NCBI GenBank assembly: GCA_963921195.1
Contig: OY992537.1
Location: 32,595,911 to 32,659,910 of the forward strand
Length of the DNA: 64,000 nucleotides
Reading direction: 5' to 3'
DNA from: Pegoplata infirma
Lineage: Eukaryota; Arthropoda; Insecta; Diptera; Anthomyiidae
Below the pieces are notes generated by a model. That model did not search any database, had not been told where the DNA came from, and worked only from the letters and a program-made list of their open reading frames with translations. Shown piece after piece: positions 1 to 12,120 of this stretch (positions are counted from its first letter, which is position 1; each line of letters begins with the position of its first letter). The position numbers and the translations under genes are program-made.

Positions 1-30
1 TCATTCTTTTTTCAAGAAAACTTTCTTAAG

Positions 31-129
31 TTTTTTATACCCTCCAACAACAATATGGAGATATACTCGCTTTGTCATTCCGTTTGTAACGCATCAAAAT
101 ATTGGTCGAGGACCCCATAAAGTATATAT
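31..129 (+). repeat. mini-me/INE-1-like repeat, 5' fragment
   Basis: Begins with 'ttttttataccctccaac' and carries the core 'ggaccccataaagtatata', both shared with copies at 7.5, 18.4, 27.2, 29.4 and 45.2 kb. The copy stops abruptly at ATAT (126-129), where the next foldback element starts, so it looks cut by that insertion. Assignment to the mini-me/INE-1 (Helentron) group rests on the core plus the (GTCY)n arrays in longer copies. Confidence 0.75.
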
Positions 130-469
130 GGGGCATTCCATGTCATATCGGACACTTAGAATAATTTTTTTTTAGATTTTCCCAATTTCTTTACAGTTTT
201 TAGTACCCTTAGAAAACTCCTTCGTGGTAAATTTTCAGATTTTTTTGATGACCGGTTCAAAAGATATCGAATTTTTTAAAATTGGTAGTTTGTTCCTTTA
301 CTCAAACTTCTTTTCCTCATAACTTTTTCAATAATGGTCCAAATTATTATTTTTTTTTTTAAATTTTGTTCTTTTACTTACTTTTTAAAAAAATAATTCG
401 AAAAATTCTCAAAAGTGGTCTAGTATGCGATTTTTAAGTTTTAAAATTTAAATATCATTTTTGAAAATG

Positions 470-853
470 TATATCGTCACCTAAAATGCAAAAGGCCCTA
501 ACTAACATTTTATTAATTTTACAGGAGAAGCAAATTCAACAGTATTGAGTGATATTTGAAATTTGTTAATAACTTTGTTCTTTTTTAATTAATTTGGCTA
601 AAATTTTGTAAGGACTTTCGTTTAATAAATATGAATCAAAATCTATCAAAAAATATAAAAAAAGTTTTTTTTAGTTGCGTCCACTGGCTATTGCCCAAAT
701 CACATGTTTTGGCTACATAATCGCTTATTTTTATTATGCAACCATAATTTTTTGTAAAGATGTGTATGTCGATAAAATAATCCAGAACCAATAAAAAAAC
801 TGATTTTGAATTTTTTGTTAGTTAGGGCCTTTTGCATTTTAGGTGACGATATA
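470..853. mobile_element. MITE with near-perfect 37-bp inverted ends
   Basis: The two ends are exact inverted copies over roughly 37 bases, running inward from GTATATCGTCACC through 'aaaatgcaaaaggccctaac'. A TATA on each side (470-473 and 850-853) can be read as the target duplication, leaving a 376-bp element. The interior is AT-rich and non-coding. It sits inside the foldback element that starts at 130. Identical ends suggest a fairly recent insertion. Superfamily not assigned. Confidence 0.75.
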
Positions 854-1336
854 CTCTTCGATTTTTTTAAAATTGTTTTGTGTACAACTTCTATCCATTC
901 TACAAATTTTTTGACCAGTGGGATAACGATTACTATTTTTTTTAAATTTTTTGAAAAATTTTTATTGTAATTTTTCAATTTTAAAATCATTTCTACTGCT
1001 CCAATAGTGCGTCATAGAGGGGTAATTTCCAAAACCGGCCCTTCATTTATTTTTTCGTCTAAACATTTCTTCGGAAAAAACTAATTACCTATCTCCAATT
1101 TCTAAGGGGGCTCCCACACAAAATGGCATTTTTTTTAAATTTGCTCCAACCGCTCTAACTGCCCTAAGAGTGCTCTTAGAGCAATCAAATGTATGACCGA
1201 CCCACGACATTTTTTTAGTCCAAACATTTTCTCCGAACACACCTACGCTCTATTTTACTCTCTAACTGTTAAGGCGGTCCCCATACAATTTTTTTTTATT
1301 TTTTGTAAATTTGTTTTATTTAATCAGCTTCTACAG

Positions 1337-1613
1337 GTCCAATGGTGCGTCCGAGAGGGGTCATTAGTGAGACCGACCCCCATTTATTTTTACCCTACAA
1401 CATTTTTTAAAACATACCTAAACCCTATCTCCATTCCCTTAGTAGGCTCCCATACAAATAACAGTTGGAGAAAATTTTATAAAAATGTAATTTTGAATGG
1501 AAGCCTACTTAGGGAGTGGAGATAGGGCTGTGGTATGTTTTACAAAAATGTTGGAGGGTAAAAATAAATGGGGGTCGGTCACACTAATGACCCCACTCGG
1601 ACTCACCATTGGA
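1337..1613. repeat. Inverted repeat hairpin, ~120-bp arms
   Basis: Left arm (about 1337-1455: 'gtccaatggtgcgtccgaga', 'gaccgacccccatttatttt', 'ccctatctcca') is mirrored at about 1495-1613 ('gagatagggctg', 'aaataaatgggggtcggtc', 'cactcggactcaccattgga'). A related but less symmetric copy is at 59.3-59.55 kb, so the hairpin belongs to the foldback family. Confidence 0.75.
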
Positions 1614-1625
1614 CCAATTTACACT

Positions 1626-3097
1626 ACTTTTTGAATCCAGAATAGTTAAAAAATTAAAAATCGGTTGAAAAGTTTTTAAATTACATGAGGTTTAGGGAGA
1701 AAATTCCTAAAAAAATGTTTTTTGATAATAACACAAAAATTTCAGATATCTGTCAAGGTTCATGAGAATTTTTGTGATCTACTCGACGAAGCCAATAACA
1801 TCTACAATGTCTCATCAAAAGTTTTTTTTCATTGTATCACAGTGTTATCAAAATATATGTACTTAATTGAAGCCATACTTCAATGCATTACAGAATGACC
1901 AAAGTGAGTTTAATTCCATGATATGTATGGTGGGAGGTCAAACAACTCGGTCGCGCTAAATTTCGATTTACATAACATTCCATTTAATCCTATTTTTACC
2001 TTTTTTCAAAAAAAATAAAAATAAAATAATAATTAGTATACTTAAGCTAATGCCAAACCTTGTATAAAATGTATTTAATTAAAATTTTAATAGAAATTTC
2101 AGTAAAATTGTTAATGACTTAAGCTTTAATGTTAAGCAACTCATAAGTGTTGTATAATTGTCCTTTTTAGCTATAATTAAAATTACAAATTTAAGAACAA
2201 AAACAAAATAAATAAAAAAATCGAATTGTAGTCAAAATATAAGTCTCTATATAAATATATTTAAATCTAATGGTTTTAGACTAATTACCTATTATTGATT
2301 AAGCTTATCAAAAAATTAACAATTAAAAAACAATTTTAAAACAACAAATTTAAAATTAATTTTATTTACATTTTTTTTTGTATAATAATGTTAAATTTTA
2401 TAAAAAAAAGAATAAATAAAGATATACAAACAAGATTTTAATTTAAAACAAAGAAACTTTTTTAATGACAGTTTTTGCTGGGAAAAATCATAGGAAGACC
2501 CTGATAAAGTTGCTTGAAAAATTCGTAAACAAACAGCTATCACACATGCTTTCAAATTATTTTGAGAATTAACCACCAGGTTCTGTAAGACGAATATACG
2601 GCGAACGTCGCGAATTTACATGTATTTTCCTAGAACAACGTTCAAGTATACCGATTGACTAAGAATCACTTTCTAAATCGATTTTGCTTTGGCAGAAAAT
2701 TAAACTTTGAACTTCTCTTGATCAAAGGAAGGCTAATAAAATTGTGAAAATGTATTCGCAGGTTCATGTTTAAACCAAGCCCCCGTACAAACAAACATTT
2801 ATAATAATGGACTTGTTAATATCTTTGAAACATAAAAATCTCTCAAAATATGTGAAAATTCAAGATATTTTAAATAATGTAATTGTAATCAGACCATTTT
2901 TGGACTTACAAAGAAAGTCTCCATAGTGTCAGCCTCCCATCTTTATGGAATTGGTTATATTTTGTAGATTAAAAAAATAAATGGTCAATAGTGACAACAG
3001 GAGATGCAAATGAGGGGGAAAGAAACGGCCATTTTAAATTTTTTGTTTCGTTTATCTGTTTTATAATGTAAAGTAACCTAGTCATGTTATATAGCAA
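1626..3097. other. AT-rich spacer, no gene recognised
   Basis: No ORF with protein character, no clear terminal repeats and no RNA gene were recognised. Short homopolymer runs and A/T-rich words dominate. Confidence 0.5.
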
Positions 3098-4061
3098 ATT
3101 TATTTATTTATTCAGCCAATAGAATATATCCTTACAGGCTAGGTACAACTTAAACTTAATATTATTTTTATTAAATCCTTATTATCTAAACTTAATTTAA
3201 AACTTTCTTTAGAGGTAGAAAAATCTAGTTTGAAACTATTATTTATCTTATTTAATGTACTTAAAGCATGTAACATAGGCTCATTAGTGCCATAATTAGT
3301 TCTATGAGTTGAAAAATGAAATAAATTGCATTTAGATCTAAGCATTCGAAATGGAACACAAAAAGAAATTAAATTGAACAGAACTTCACAATCAATGTTA
3401 CCATTAATTAAATCAAAAATGATCATATAAGAATGATCATTTCTTCTTATATGAAGAGGCTTTAACCCTAAAAGCAAGCAACGATCATAATATGTCAGAG
3501 ATAAATCAACAAAAGAAGAGCCCCTAAGGGCAAATTTAATAAATTTCTTCTGAATTCTTTCGATTCGTTTAGAGTGAACAGAATAAAAAGGATTCCATAT
3601 AAAAGAACAGTATTCCAATTTCGAGCGAACGAAAACAGTATACAAAATCTTAACTGTAGAAGGGTCCAAAAAGTCTTTACAGTTTCTCCTAACAAAAGAC
3701 CATACCGAATAAGCTCTCGGAATAACATAATCTAAATGAGATTTAAAAGTAAGCTCAGCATCTAAGACAACGCCCAGGTCCATAATCTCATTAACCCTCT
3801 TTAGACCCACATTATACATTTTATAATCACAATAAATGCGAATCCAAATATTCGATTTGCAAAAGGTCATTTGAGAACATTTGGTAATGTTCAAAGGCAA
3901 ACGATTAAGGTTACACCAATTCGTAATTTTATTGATATCATCCTGTAAAACTACAGTATCAGCAATAGAATAAATTTGCTTAAAAATTTTAAGGTCATCC
4001 GCATATAACAAGAATTTTGAGCCAGAAATAGAAAGTCCAATATCATTAATAAAAAGCAAAA
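3098..4061 (-). pseudogene. Non-LTR retrotransposon reverse transcriptase, C-terminal half with 3' tail
   Basis: An open frame of about 306 residues (4059 to 3139) reads as the second half of a LINE ORF2. It has the catalytic LLYADD box (residues 17-22; YADD of motif C), then an LGVVLD block (95-100) and WNPFYSVHSKRIERIQKKF (155-173), a pattern typical of the post-palm region of Jockey/CR1-like ORF2 proteins. After the stop comes a short 3' UTR and a TTTA-repeat tail (about 3098-3113, seen on the plus strand), so the 3' end looks complete. The upstream half of the same frame is at 6163-6565; the 2.1 kb between is a foldback insertion. Joined, the gene is still 5'-truncated: it lacks ORF1, the endonuclease and the start of the RT. 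It is therefore a dead copy, though the frame here is undamaged, which suggests limited age. Exact clade not assigned. Confidence 0.88.
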
Positions 4062-6162
4062 GGGCAAATCCACCTCAAACCACACAGCATTCGGATTTGT
4101 CACCTTCGATTTAAATAAAATTTGACAAATATGTTTCAAATGAATAGTGTTCATAAAATCATTACCTTTCTGGCTCCAAAACTTTTCGGTTTTCGAAATA
4201 TGGCGTCTTGAAAATTGGCAAAAACGTAAAATTTTCAATAAGGTGCACATACAAAGTCACCCATAACTTTAAAACTATAAAACCCACAATTACCAAATAG
4301 GTATCATTTGAATGCTGAAAGGTTTACCTTATAAGTGGAATGCACAATTTTTTCTTGTAACGAAAGGTCAAAGGTCATATTTCAAGGTCTAATGTTCAAA
4401 GACTTATATCTCAAAATCCGATATTTTTAAAATTCTTAAAAAAATATATGATAACAATGATGTCTTTCCCTACATTTGTATCAAAATTTCAGGGTGGACA
4501 CTCATATGGTTCCAAAGTTACAGAGGAAAACGTGCTTGAAGTCAAGATTTTCTCTACGAGTTCATATGCAAAAGCTTACACACACGAAGCAGCATAACAT
4601 GCTAACATGCTGCTAGCAGTAAACAAACAATGGGACGGACCTAAAAACTGAACCCATTATTTATTAATATTTCGACCTCCTGAATTTGATTTCACTATCA
4701 AAACTGAATTTTATCGTAGGGTTTTCTTGTTTTCTTACAAGGAAAATCTTCAAAGTGAACATACGTAATTTCTTTGAAATTTATGCCCATGAAAGACAAC
4801 ACATATCTAACATCGACCTGTCTGAACTTATTGGTCTTAATTTAGTTTTAAAGGGCTAAACGGGAGTCAAAAATGACCGATTTTTAGTAATTTTAACTTT
4901 TAGGTACATTGATGCCACTTATATCAGATCCGTTTTATTTGAAAACAAATTTTGGCGTCTGTTTGAGACATTTTATTTGTTGCATAATTGTTTTTGCTAA
5001 AAATGTATAGTTTTTGTTTTAGTTTTTGTAAAACAAATTCATTATTGGTACTATTTTCTATTTAAATTAAGCAATCACATGAATTTTTTATTGGCAGTTT
5101 TTCTTACAGGTTGGGTTTCATCCGAATTAAAAAAAAAAAATCTTTATTAGTGTGTCCAAAATAAAATAAGGCAAAAATTCAAAGAAGTTCGAAACATTAG
5201 TGTTTCCATTTCTAAACCATTTTTATGCTTGATTATATTCTTTTTTATGAGCTTTATTCCGCTTTGAACATACGGTTCCCCCACCCCATTCCTATTTCCC
5301 TACTATGGAAGAATATAGGTTTCGAATGAAACCGATCTGTTATATATGGCATCAATATAAAGTACCTTAACTTTAAAATAACTGAAAATGGGTAATTTTT
5401 AACCCCGTTTAACCTGAATTTAGGCCGACAAGCTCAGACTGGTTGATTTTAGATTTATTTTTTCTAGCTTGTGTATAAATTTTAAAGAAATCAGGTATGT
5501 TCACTTTCGAGGACTTTCCTTGTAAAAGAACAAGAAAACCCCTACAATATAACTCAAAATACATAAAAAGTTTTAAGCCTTGTTCTGGGCCCGCACCTTT
5601 GTTTACGACTATGTATGTATATTGTTTTGTTTGTGCAATATTTTTTATATGAACTCGTAGAAAAAACCTTGCCTTCGAACACATTTTCTTCTGTAACTTT
5701 GGAACCATATGAGTGTCCACCCTGAAATTTTGATGCAAATGTAAGGAAAGACTTGATTGTTATCATATATTTTTTTGAGAATTTAAAAAATATCGGATTT
5801 TGAGATATAGGTCTTTGAACATTAGGCATTGAAATATGACCTTTGACCTTTCATTAGAAGAAAAAATTGTGAATGTCACTTTTAAGGTAATCCTTTCAGC
5901 TTTCAAATGGTACCTATTTGGTAAATGTGGGTTTTATAGTTTTAAAGTTATGGGTGACTTTGTATGTGCACCTTATTGAAAATTTTACGTTTTTGCCAAT
6001 TTTCAAGACGCCATATTTCGAAAACTAAAAATTTTTGGAGCCTGTAAGGTAATCATTTTATGAAAACAACGCATGTGAAATATTTTTTGCGAATTTCATT
6101 AAAATCGGAGGTGCCAAATCCGAAAATCACAGTTTTCTGTGCGGTTTGACATGGAATCACCC
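4062..6162. mobile_element. 2.1 kb foldback element inserted in a LINE
   Basis: The ends are GGGCAAATCC at 4062 and, on the other strand from 6162, GGGTGATTCCATGTC; the outer sequence continues as matched inverted arms of some 800 bases (for example 'aatatggcgtcttgaaaat' at 4196 mirrored near 6010; 'gtttaacctgaa' near 5410 against 4860). AAAA flanks both sides (4058-4061, 6163-6166). Removing the element plus one AAAA restores the LINE frame across PLLFLLFIND, which supports the boundaries. A loop of about 420 bases lies at 4925-5345. No transposase is visible; short frames inside are arm shadows. Non-autonomous; same terminal style as 130, 47665 and 56256. Confidence 0.88.
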
Positions 6163-6565
6163 AAAAATAACAAAGGCCCGAGAATACTGCCCTGTGGCAC
6201 ACCAGATGAAGCAGTATACGAATATGACACAAACTGGTCAATAACGACAGAATACTTTCTGTTTTCAAGATATGATTTTATCCAACACAAAAACATACCA
6301 TGAAAACCCATACTCTCAAGTTTAAAGCATAAAATACTATGTGGCACTTTGTCGAATGCCTTACATAAATCCATAAAAATAACATCAATCTGACTATGCT
6401 TTTCAAAAACAGAAACACAAAATTGATTAAAAACCGTTAAGTTAGTTGTAGTTGAACGCCCCGAGAAAAACCCGTGTTGTTCAGGACAAATATGACGTTT
6501 AACATAAAAAAAGATTTTTTCTTTAATTATGAAATGAATGAAACCTATTAAAATGTGTAAAGAAC
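6163..6565 (-). pseudogene. Non-LTR reverse transcriptase, N-terminal (palm) part
   Basis: Reading leftward, the frame carries the standard early RT blocks: CPEQHGFFSGRSTTTNL (residues 32-48), motif A with a catalytic Asp (MDLCKAFD, 70-77) and motif B SGVPQGSILGPLLF (126-139 of the open frame beginning at 6581). It ends at the foldback insertion and continues at 4061. Sequence upstream of about 6565 has no RT similarity that I can see, so this is the 5'-truncation point. The host element is a Jockey/CR1-like LINE by motif pattern; finer placement needs a phylogeny. Confidence 0.88.
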
Positions 6566-6667
6566 ATATTTCAACATACACAATTTTTCGTCATACATTT
6601 TGACTAAAATACGAAAATTTTAGGACATTTTTGTAAAAAAATCGAAATCTTTTTTTAGCATGTTGAT

Positions 6668-6830
6668 TAGGGTGGTCCTTAAAAAAAATGGATTTCTTTA
6701 CGGGAAGCTCCCTCAGTTTATTAAGATTCATGAAAAATCATACCAAAAATTTTTCAAAACTTTCGAAAAGGTTCTTAAGGTCGCGACGGCTCTTAAAGTT
6801 TAGGCCCAGAGACAAAAAAGTCGTAAAAAC
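6668..6830 (+). mobile_element. hAT-like element, left end fragment
   Basis: Begins TAGGGTGGTCC and continues with words ('attaagattcatgaaaaatc', 'ggtcgcgacggctctta', 'aggcccaga') that align with the left arm of the better-defined element at 44980. The partner end is not visible nearby. Confidence 0.5.
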
Positions 6831-7060
6831 AAAAAAAAAAAATAAAAAAATAAATTAATCAATATGAAACCGGATTTCGTTAACAATTAGCCCTATATAT
6901 TTAATAAAAAATGAATTTTTTTTTCCGCAAAGTTAATTAACCCTTTAAAATTCGAGGTCAAAAAGAGATCCTTTTTCTGAAATCTTTCCAAAAGCCACAA
7001 TTTCATGTTTTTTTTTTTAATTTTATTCATTTGTATTTAAAAATCTTCAAATTGTATTGC

Positions 7061-8317
7061 TACACCGAAAAAAATCCATGCAACATTTTACGAAAAAAAG
7101 TTTCGTACTTTTTATTTTCGTAAAATACACGAAAGTTGACTACATACTTATTACGAAAAACTTTAGTACTGAATTTCGTATTTTTACGAAAGTAACGAAA
7201 ATGATTAGTAAATATTTTTTTCGTAATATTTACGAATGTTGACTACATATTACGAAAAAAATGTTGTAAAAACTTTTGTAATTTTACGAAAGTAACGAAA
7301 AAAAGAATATAAATGATTCTTTCGTAAAATATACGAATGTTGACTGCATATTACAAAAAAAGTGTACAGACTTTCGTATTTTTACGAAAATAATTCGTAA
7401 AAACTTCTTTCGTAAAATATACGAAAGTGGACTTTATATTACGAAAAAAATAATCAAGAATTTTGAAATTTTACAAAACTAATGAAAAAAGAAGAAATCT
7501 TTAAATGCATGCTTAAAGGGTGTTTTTATGCCCTCCAACTACAGTATTGGGGTATAATAAAAAAATATCGGTCGGGGACCCCATAAAGTATATGTATTAT
7601 TGATCCATGATAAATTCTATGGCATTCTGTTTTGTTAAACAAATGAAACATTTTTATGTCAAAAAAAATTTAAAGTAATGAGCTTCGACCCAGGGGATTA
7701 GAAAATGCCTTGTGGTCGTGGGTATAAAGAATTAATTTTAATAATGATAACTCTGATATTTTTTTTACATATTTGGGTAATAAAAATTCGGCACAGCCGA
7801 CTTAAAAGCTCTCTCATCTCAACATATCATCATAAGTTCTTGTAGTGTGAACGTAGCCTAAAACAAAATCACTGTAAATAATGAATGAAATCTTATAAGT
7901 CTTTGTTAAGAAGAAACAAATAATTGCTTGGAAATGTTGCTGTCAAAACGTTGAAAACGTTGTTCTTATTCTCAAGAAAGAATTTTTACATGTAATTTCG
8001 TTAATTTAAGCATTTTTTTTTATTTACCAAAAAATTTTCGTAAAATAAAAATATTTCGTTTATTTTACGAAATAATTTCGTAAAACAAAAAAAATATTTC
8101 GTTTACTTTACGAAAATTTTCGTAAAACACAAAAATTTATTGCGTTTATTTTACGAAATTTTTTTGTAAAATACAAAAACAATTTCGTTTATTTTACGAA
8201 ACAATTTCGTGCATTTCGTACATTGTACGCAAGAATTTCGTGGTGCGAAGCAACGAAATTTTTCGTACAATGTACGAACGTTTTCGTACATATAAGGCAA
8301 GAATTTTTTTCGGTGTA
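7061..8317. mobile_element. TA-flanked MITE, CACCG ends, 'ttcgtaaaatatacgaa' palindromic arms
   Basis: Ends are TA-CACCGAAAAAAATCC (7063) and the inverse TTTTTTTCGGTG-TA (to 8315). Both arms (7063-7500 and about 7970-8315) are built from variants of a self-complementary word of the form TTTCGTAAAATATACGAAAG. A mini-me fragment (7521-7820) interrupts the middle. Non-coding. TA target and short TIR fit a Tc1/mariner-type MITE, which is inference. Confidence 0.85.
7521..7820 (+). repeat. mini-me/INE-1-like repeat inserted in MITE
   Basis: Starts 'tttttatgccctccaacta', has the core 'ggggaccccataaagtatat', and closes with 'taaaaattcggcacagccga', the same 3' end as the copy at 27.2-27.97 kb. About 300 bp, so internally deleted relative to the ~900-bp copies. 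Confidence 0.8.
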
Positions 8318-8524
8318 TATTTCATTGAATATATCTTAGAGAACAAATCCTCAATTTTTGGTATTTTTCGCTCTTTTCAATTAGCAAATAAAGCGTTTTT
8401 TTTAGCGATTTTCAAGAAAATGCGTTTTTGACCAATATCGTTTAATTATTCTGTTTTTTTACCTATATATCGGAAAATATTAAACGAAATTGTATAAAAG
8501 TTGTATTAAATAAACATTGTTGAT

Positions 8525-8774
8525 AAACCGAGTGATAAAATGAGTTATACATTTTAAAGAGCGATGTTTGAGCTTTACCCTTGAGTTATTTTTAAGTCGC
8601 TCGCACGCCGGGCTCATAAGCTATGAGTTGTCAAGCAATTGTTTGTATTTCAAATTTCTCAAAAACCTAATGTAATGGAAAAGTTTGGAGATTGGATTTG
8701 TGACCAAAAGAATAATTGGAATCATGTGCATAAGAAAGCGTTCCATTTGCAAAAAGTTTTTTTTCATATGAATT
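8525..8774 (-). repeat. Dispersed repeat A, copy 1
   Basis: Reverse-orientation relative of the repeats at 26.36-26.96 and 38.7-39.04 kb. Shared words include 'gtttgagctttaccctt', 'atttctcaaaaacctaatgt' and a run matching 'acatgattacaattatagtc' in reverse. It abuts the MITE that starts at 8775. Confidence 0.65.
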
Positions 8775-9593
8775 GTACACTCAGAGAAAAATGCTTCATA
8801 ATATTTATTACATGGTTTCATAATTATTTTTGTCATAAAATTTCATTATATTTATGAAACCTTCATAAATATAATGAAGTTTAATGAAAAAAGTCTATGA
8901 AATGCACTTAATAAAATTTCATGATTTCATAAAAAAAAATTCATAAACGTGTCTTATGATTTTTTGTAATATGAATAAGAATAATTGTGGTAAAACAATT
9001 ATAGCTCTGAAGACGATTTTGAAAATTTTATTTCCTTATTTTAGTTTTTCCAATGTAAATATCTATATTATTTCTAAAAAAATAATGCATTTGCTCTATA
9101 TGAAACATTTCAAAAATACTATGAAACATTTTCGTAAATATAATGAAACTTGACACTAAAGTTCGTCCAATGTAGCTGTTTTATAAATATTATAAAATGT
9201 TTCATAAATACTATGAAACAGTTTATAAAAACAATATTATTTTTTTAAGATTTTTATTATTATTATGGAACTTTTTCATAGTACCAATGAATTGATTCAT
9301 AGATACTATGAAATAGATTCCTAATATGATTAAATATTTAAAAAAAAATAAATCTATGAAATGGTTCATCGTATTTATGAAACATTTCATTATATTTATG
9401 AAGAGTTCCTTAAAAGTTTATGAAATTTTATTCATTTTATTTATGAAACCTTTCATAAATATAATGAAAAATTTCATAACTATTGACCCTATGAACAATT
9501 ATGAAACTGTTATATTTGACGAAATTTAATGAAGATTATCTTTATATTTATGACAGTTTTCATAAATATAATGAAGCTTTTTCCTTGAGTGTA
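8775..9593. mobile_element. TA-flanked MITE, CACTC ends, 'tttcataaatataatgaaa' units
   Basis: Ends TA-CACTCAGAGAAAAATGC (8777) and inverse TTTTTCCTTGAGTG-TA (to 9591). The whole interior is variants of a short palindromic word (TTTCATAAATATAATGAAA and shorter forms) repeated dozens of times. Non-coding. Confidence 0.85.
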
Positions 9594-12120
9594 GCGGAAA
9601 AAATATTTTTTTTTGAGAATAAGACATCATTGATAGACTATTGGTGGCCTAAGGTTTGAGGCGACTCACAGTGGGTTGAACGATAGGCAAAATGGGGATT
9701 AATTCAGGGATGCCGTAATTTTGAAATATTATAATTTTTTATTGATGAATACTTATTAATCAACAAAAAACTACTATTCTGAAAAAAAAAAAATATGTAA
9801 AAAAAAAATTTTTAACCTGCTAGGCACTTTTTCGATTTTTGGAAAAACTTATCTTGAGTCACAATTTTTGCTGTAACTTTGGAAGCAAAAGCGATAAATT
9901 AATGAATCAAATTGCAAATTAAAGAATATTTAATGCGTTTTTATTAAATTTAAAAAAAAAAAAATAAATACGTATTATTATTAGAATAATTTTTTTATAA
10001 AATTTTATTTTTGTGGTTCATAAAATTAAAAAAAATTTAAATTTTCTTCAAAAAAAAGGAAGTACAATTTTTTTTATTTAAAAATCATATAAATACAAAA
10101 AATTTAACATATAAATACAAAAATAAACAATATTATCTTTTCATTGTCCAGGTTGTATTTTTAATTTATTTTATTTGGTTTTAATTGTTTTTTACTACAG
10201 CTATTTAAAAAATTTCTGAAATTTATAGCATACCAGGCATTGTAATGTAATACTATGTTTAGACCAAACAAAAACTAACTTGTTTTTTGGCAAAAAAGCA
10301 TTTTGGAAAACCAAACTGTTTACACCGAATAAAAAGAGTTTTTGTTTGTCAAATCAAATTAATTATTTTCTAAATTCACTAAAAAACACAAAATTACAAT
10401 AGCCACACGTTATTAAAAAAATTAAATTACACATTTTTTACTTTTTTTAAAAGATTTGAATATTAATTTTACAAAAAAACAAATATTTTTATTTTGACAT
10501 TCGTTTTTACCAAAAGAAAATTAAAAAAAACATTCACACTGAATTAATAGTAGCATAGACCACAACCTAAATTCTAGTTTTTGTTCAGTTTTAGTTGGCA
10601 ATTCAGTTTTTAAATTATATGGAAAATACATGTAGTTTTTGTGAAAAACCAAAAAAAATATTCAAAAACAAGTTGTTTTCGTTGGTGTAAATACCGTATA
10701 AAACTTTTTTTTTCAATAAAATATTTAAACTGTACGACTAAAGTTTTTGTTTTTTAATTAAACAGTTAAACTCATAGAGTAAAGAATATATCAGAGATTT
10801 TGATAGGCCCCAAAACAATATGTCACTTTATATAAATTGGTTCTCTTAATGTTTAGGAGAGTTTTTACATGCAATAGCATAGGCAACACTAAGAGAACCA
10901 ACTTTTTGAGAGCGGAAATTAAATGGTAGCCAACCAACCTGATACCCACTGGTTAAACTTAACAAATTACTCCAAAAACTGCAAAAAAATAGAAGAAGCC
11001 ATACATAATTAAATTGTGTTGGCCATTTTGAATACGTGACTATATTTTCACAATAATCTGGGTTTTCGCAGCAGCCTTAATCTATTAGTTGCGTTAAGCG
11101 AGGTTGCACTGTATTTCTAGTTGAGTATATACAATAGAGTAGACTGAAAATCCATTATGGCAAATTTTAAAATTTGCAGCTGTTTAGATTTTTTAAGTGT
11201 TTTGCACTTTAAAAACTTTAAATGCTCAATTTGTAATATAAATAAATAATGCTGTTTTTTATTTGGTATTGCATTTGAGCGATATCGGTGTTGCGGTTTA
11301 AAAGTTATGAACGAAAATGTAAGGACACCTCGAACATTTTGGTACATTCCACATAACCTAAAAATACTAAATGCTTTAATTTGGTTGCTGGCTGAGAAAT
11401 ATGAACAAAATTTGATACCGAATGTAATTTAAACATTTAAACAATTTCGCGAATTTTTTTTCAGAAACTGTATGGGATATGTACTTTTTAGTATTTTAAG
11501 CAAAAACATTACTAATTTCGATAAAAAGTAGCTTTACACCCCACTCTAATATATATGATCATTAAAATTATTTGTTTTTAAAATTATATTAAACATTTAC
11601 AATAAATAGCAATAAACAAAAACGGTAAACAACATAAAGACAATCGAAAAACTAAAAAAAAAACAAGTATTAGCTATTAGGATTTCTAGCATATAATTTT
11701 TTAACACTGGAGATGTTTAAAAAGAATTTCTTATATTTTTCGTATTGGCAAGTCTTGGCATTGGGTCTTTCATGGATTTTAAAGCAAAAATCCTATACTT
11801 TATCACTATGTTCTCAGATTCGCCCGAGCTCATCAGAGTAGCAACCAAAACTCAATATATATGTAAAAAATTCCCTATTTTTAGGATATTTTTTAAAAAA
11901 TGATTAAAACTTGTCCGCTTGTCAATAATATAGTTAAATACCTGTTGTTTGCGAATCCATTTTACAAAAATTTTTATTTTTAGTTGAAAACAAAAAAAAA
12001 ATCACTTGAAATATCTAATTTTTCACTTTTTACCACTGTACACTAAATTAATTAAAATTATTAAACTTTGAGAGAGCATAGCAAAAAAAGTAAACAACTT
12101 AGAACATTAATTTTGACAGC
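9594..12120. other. AT-rich spacer, no gene recognised
   Basis: About 2.5 kb without a supportable gene. There are weak internal symmetries (10.2-10.74 kb around repeated 'tagacca' words; possible short ends at about 11133 and 11550), none strong enough to name. Confidence 0.45.

Larger units (their letters stand above)
130..1625 (+). mobile_element. foldback element, GGGGCATTCC family, left part
   Basis: Starts GGGGCATTCCATGTC directly after ATAT and matches, in the same orientation, the left arm at 56256 and the inner block at 59.05-59.55 kb (for example 'ctgccctaagagtgctctta' and 'ccgagaggggtcattagtga'). No right terminal repeat is visible downstream, so the right end is lost or too diverged and the stated end is approximate. 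No coding capacity is visible. It contains a separate small MITE (470-853) and an inner hairpin (1337-1613). Confidence 0.65.

Noticed and set aside
5409..5829. Overlapping 90-110 residue minus-strand frames
   Set aside because: They fall within the foldback right arm; the mirrored left arm does not preserve them and no domain is visible.
9594..12120. Possible TIR pair near 11133 and 11550 and symmetric words at 10.2-10.74 kb
   Set aside because: Matches too short and imperfect in AT-rich sequence to separate from chance.
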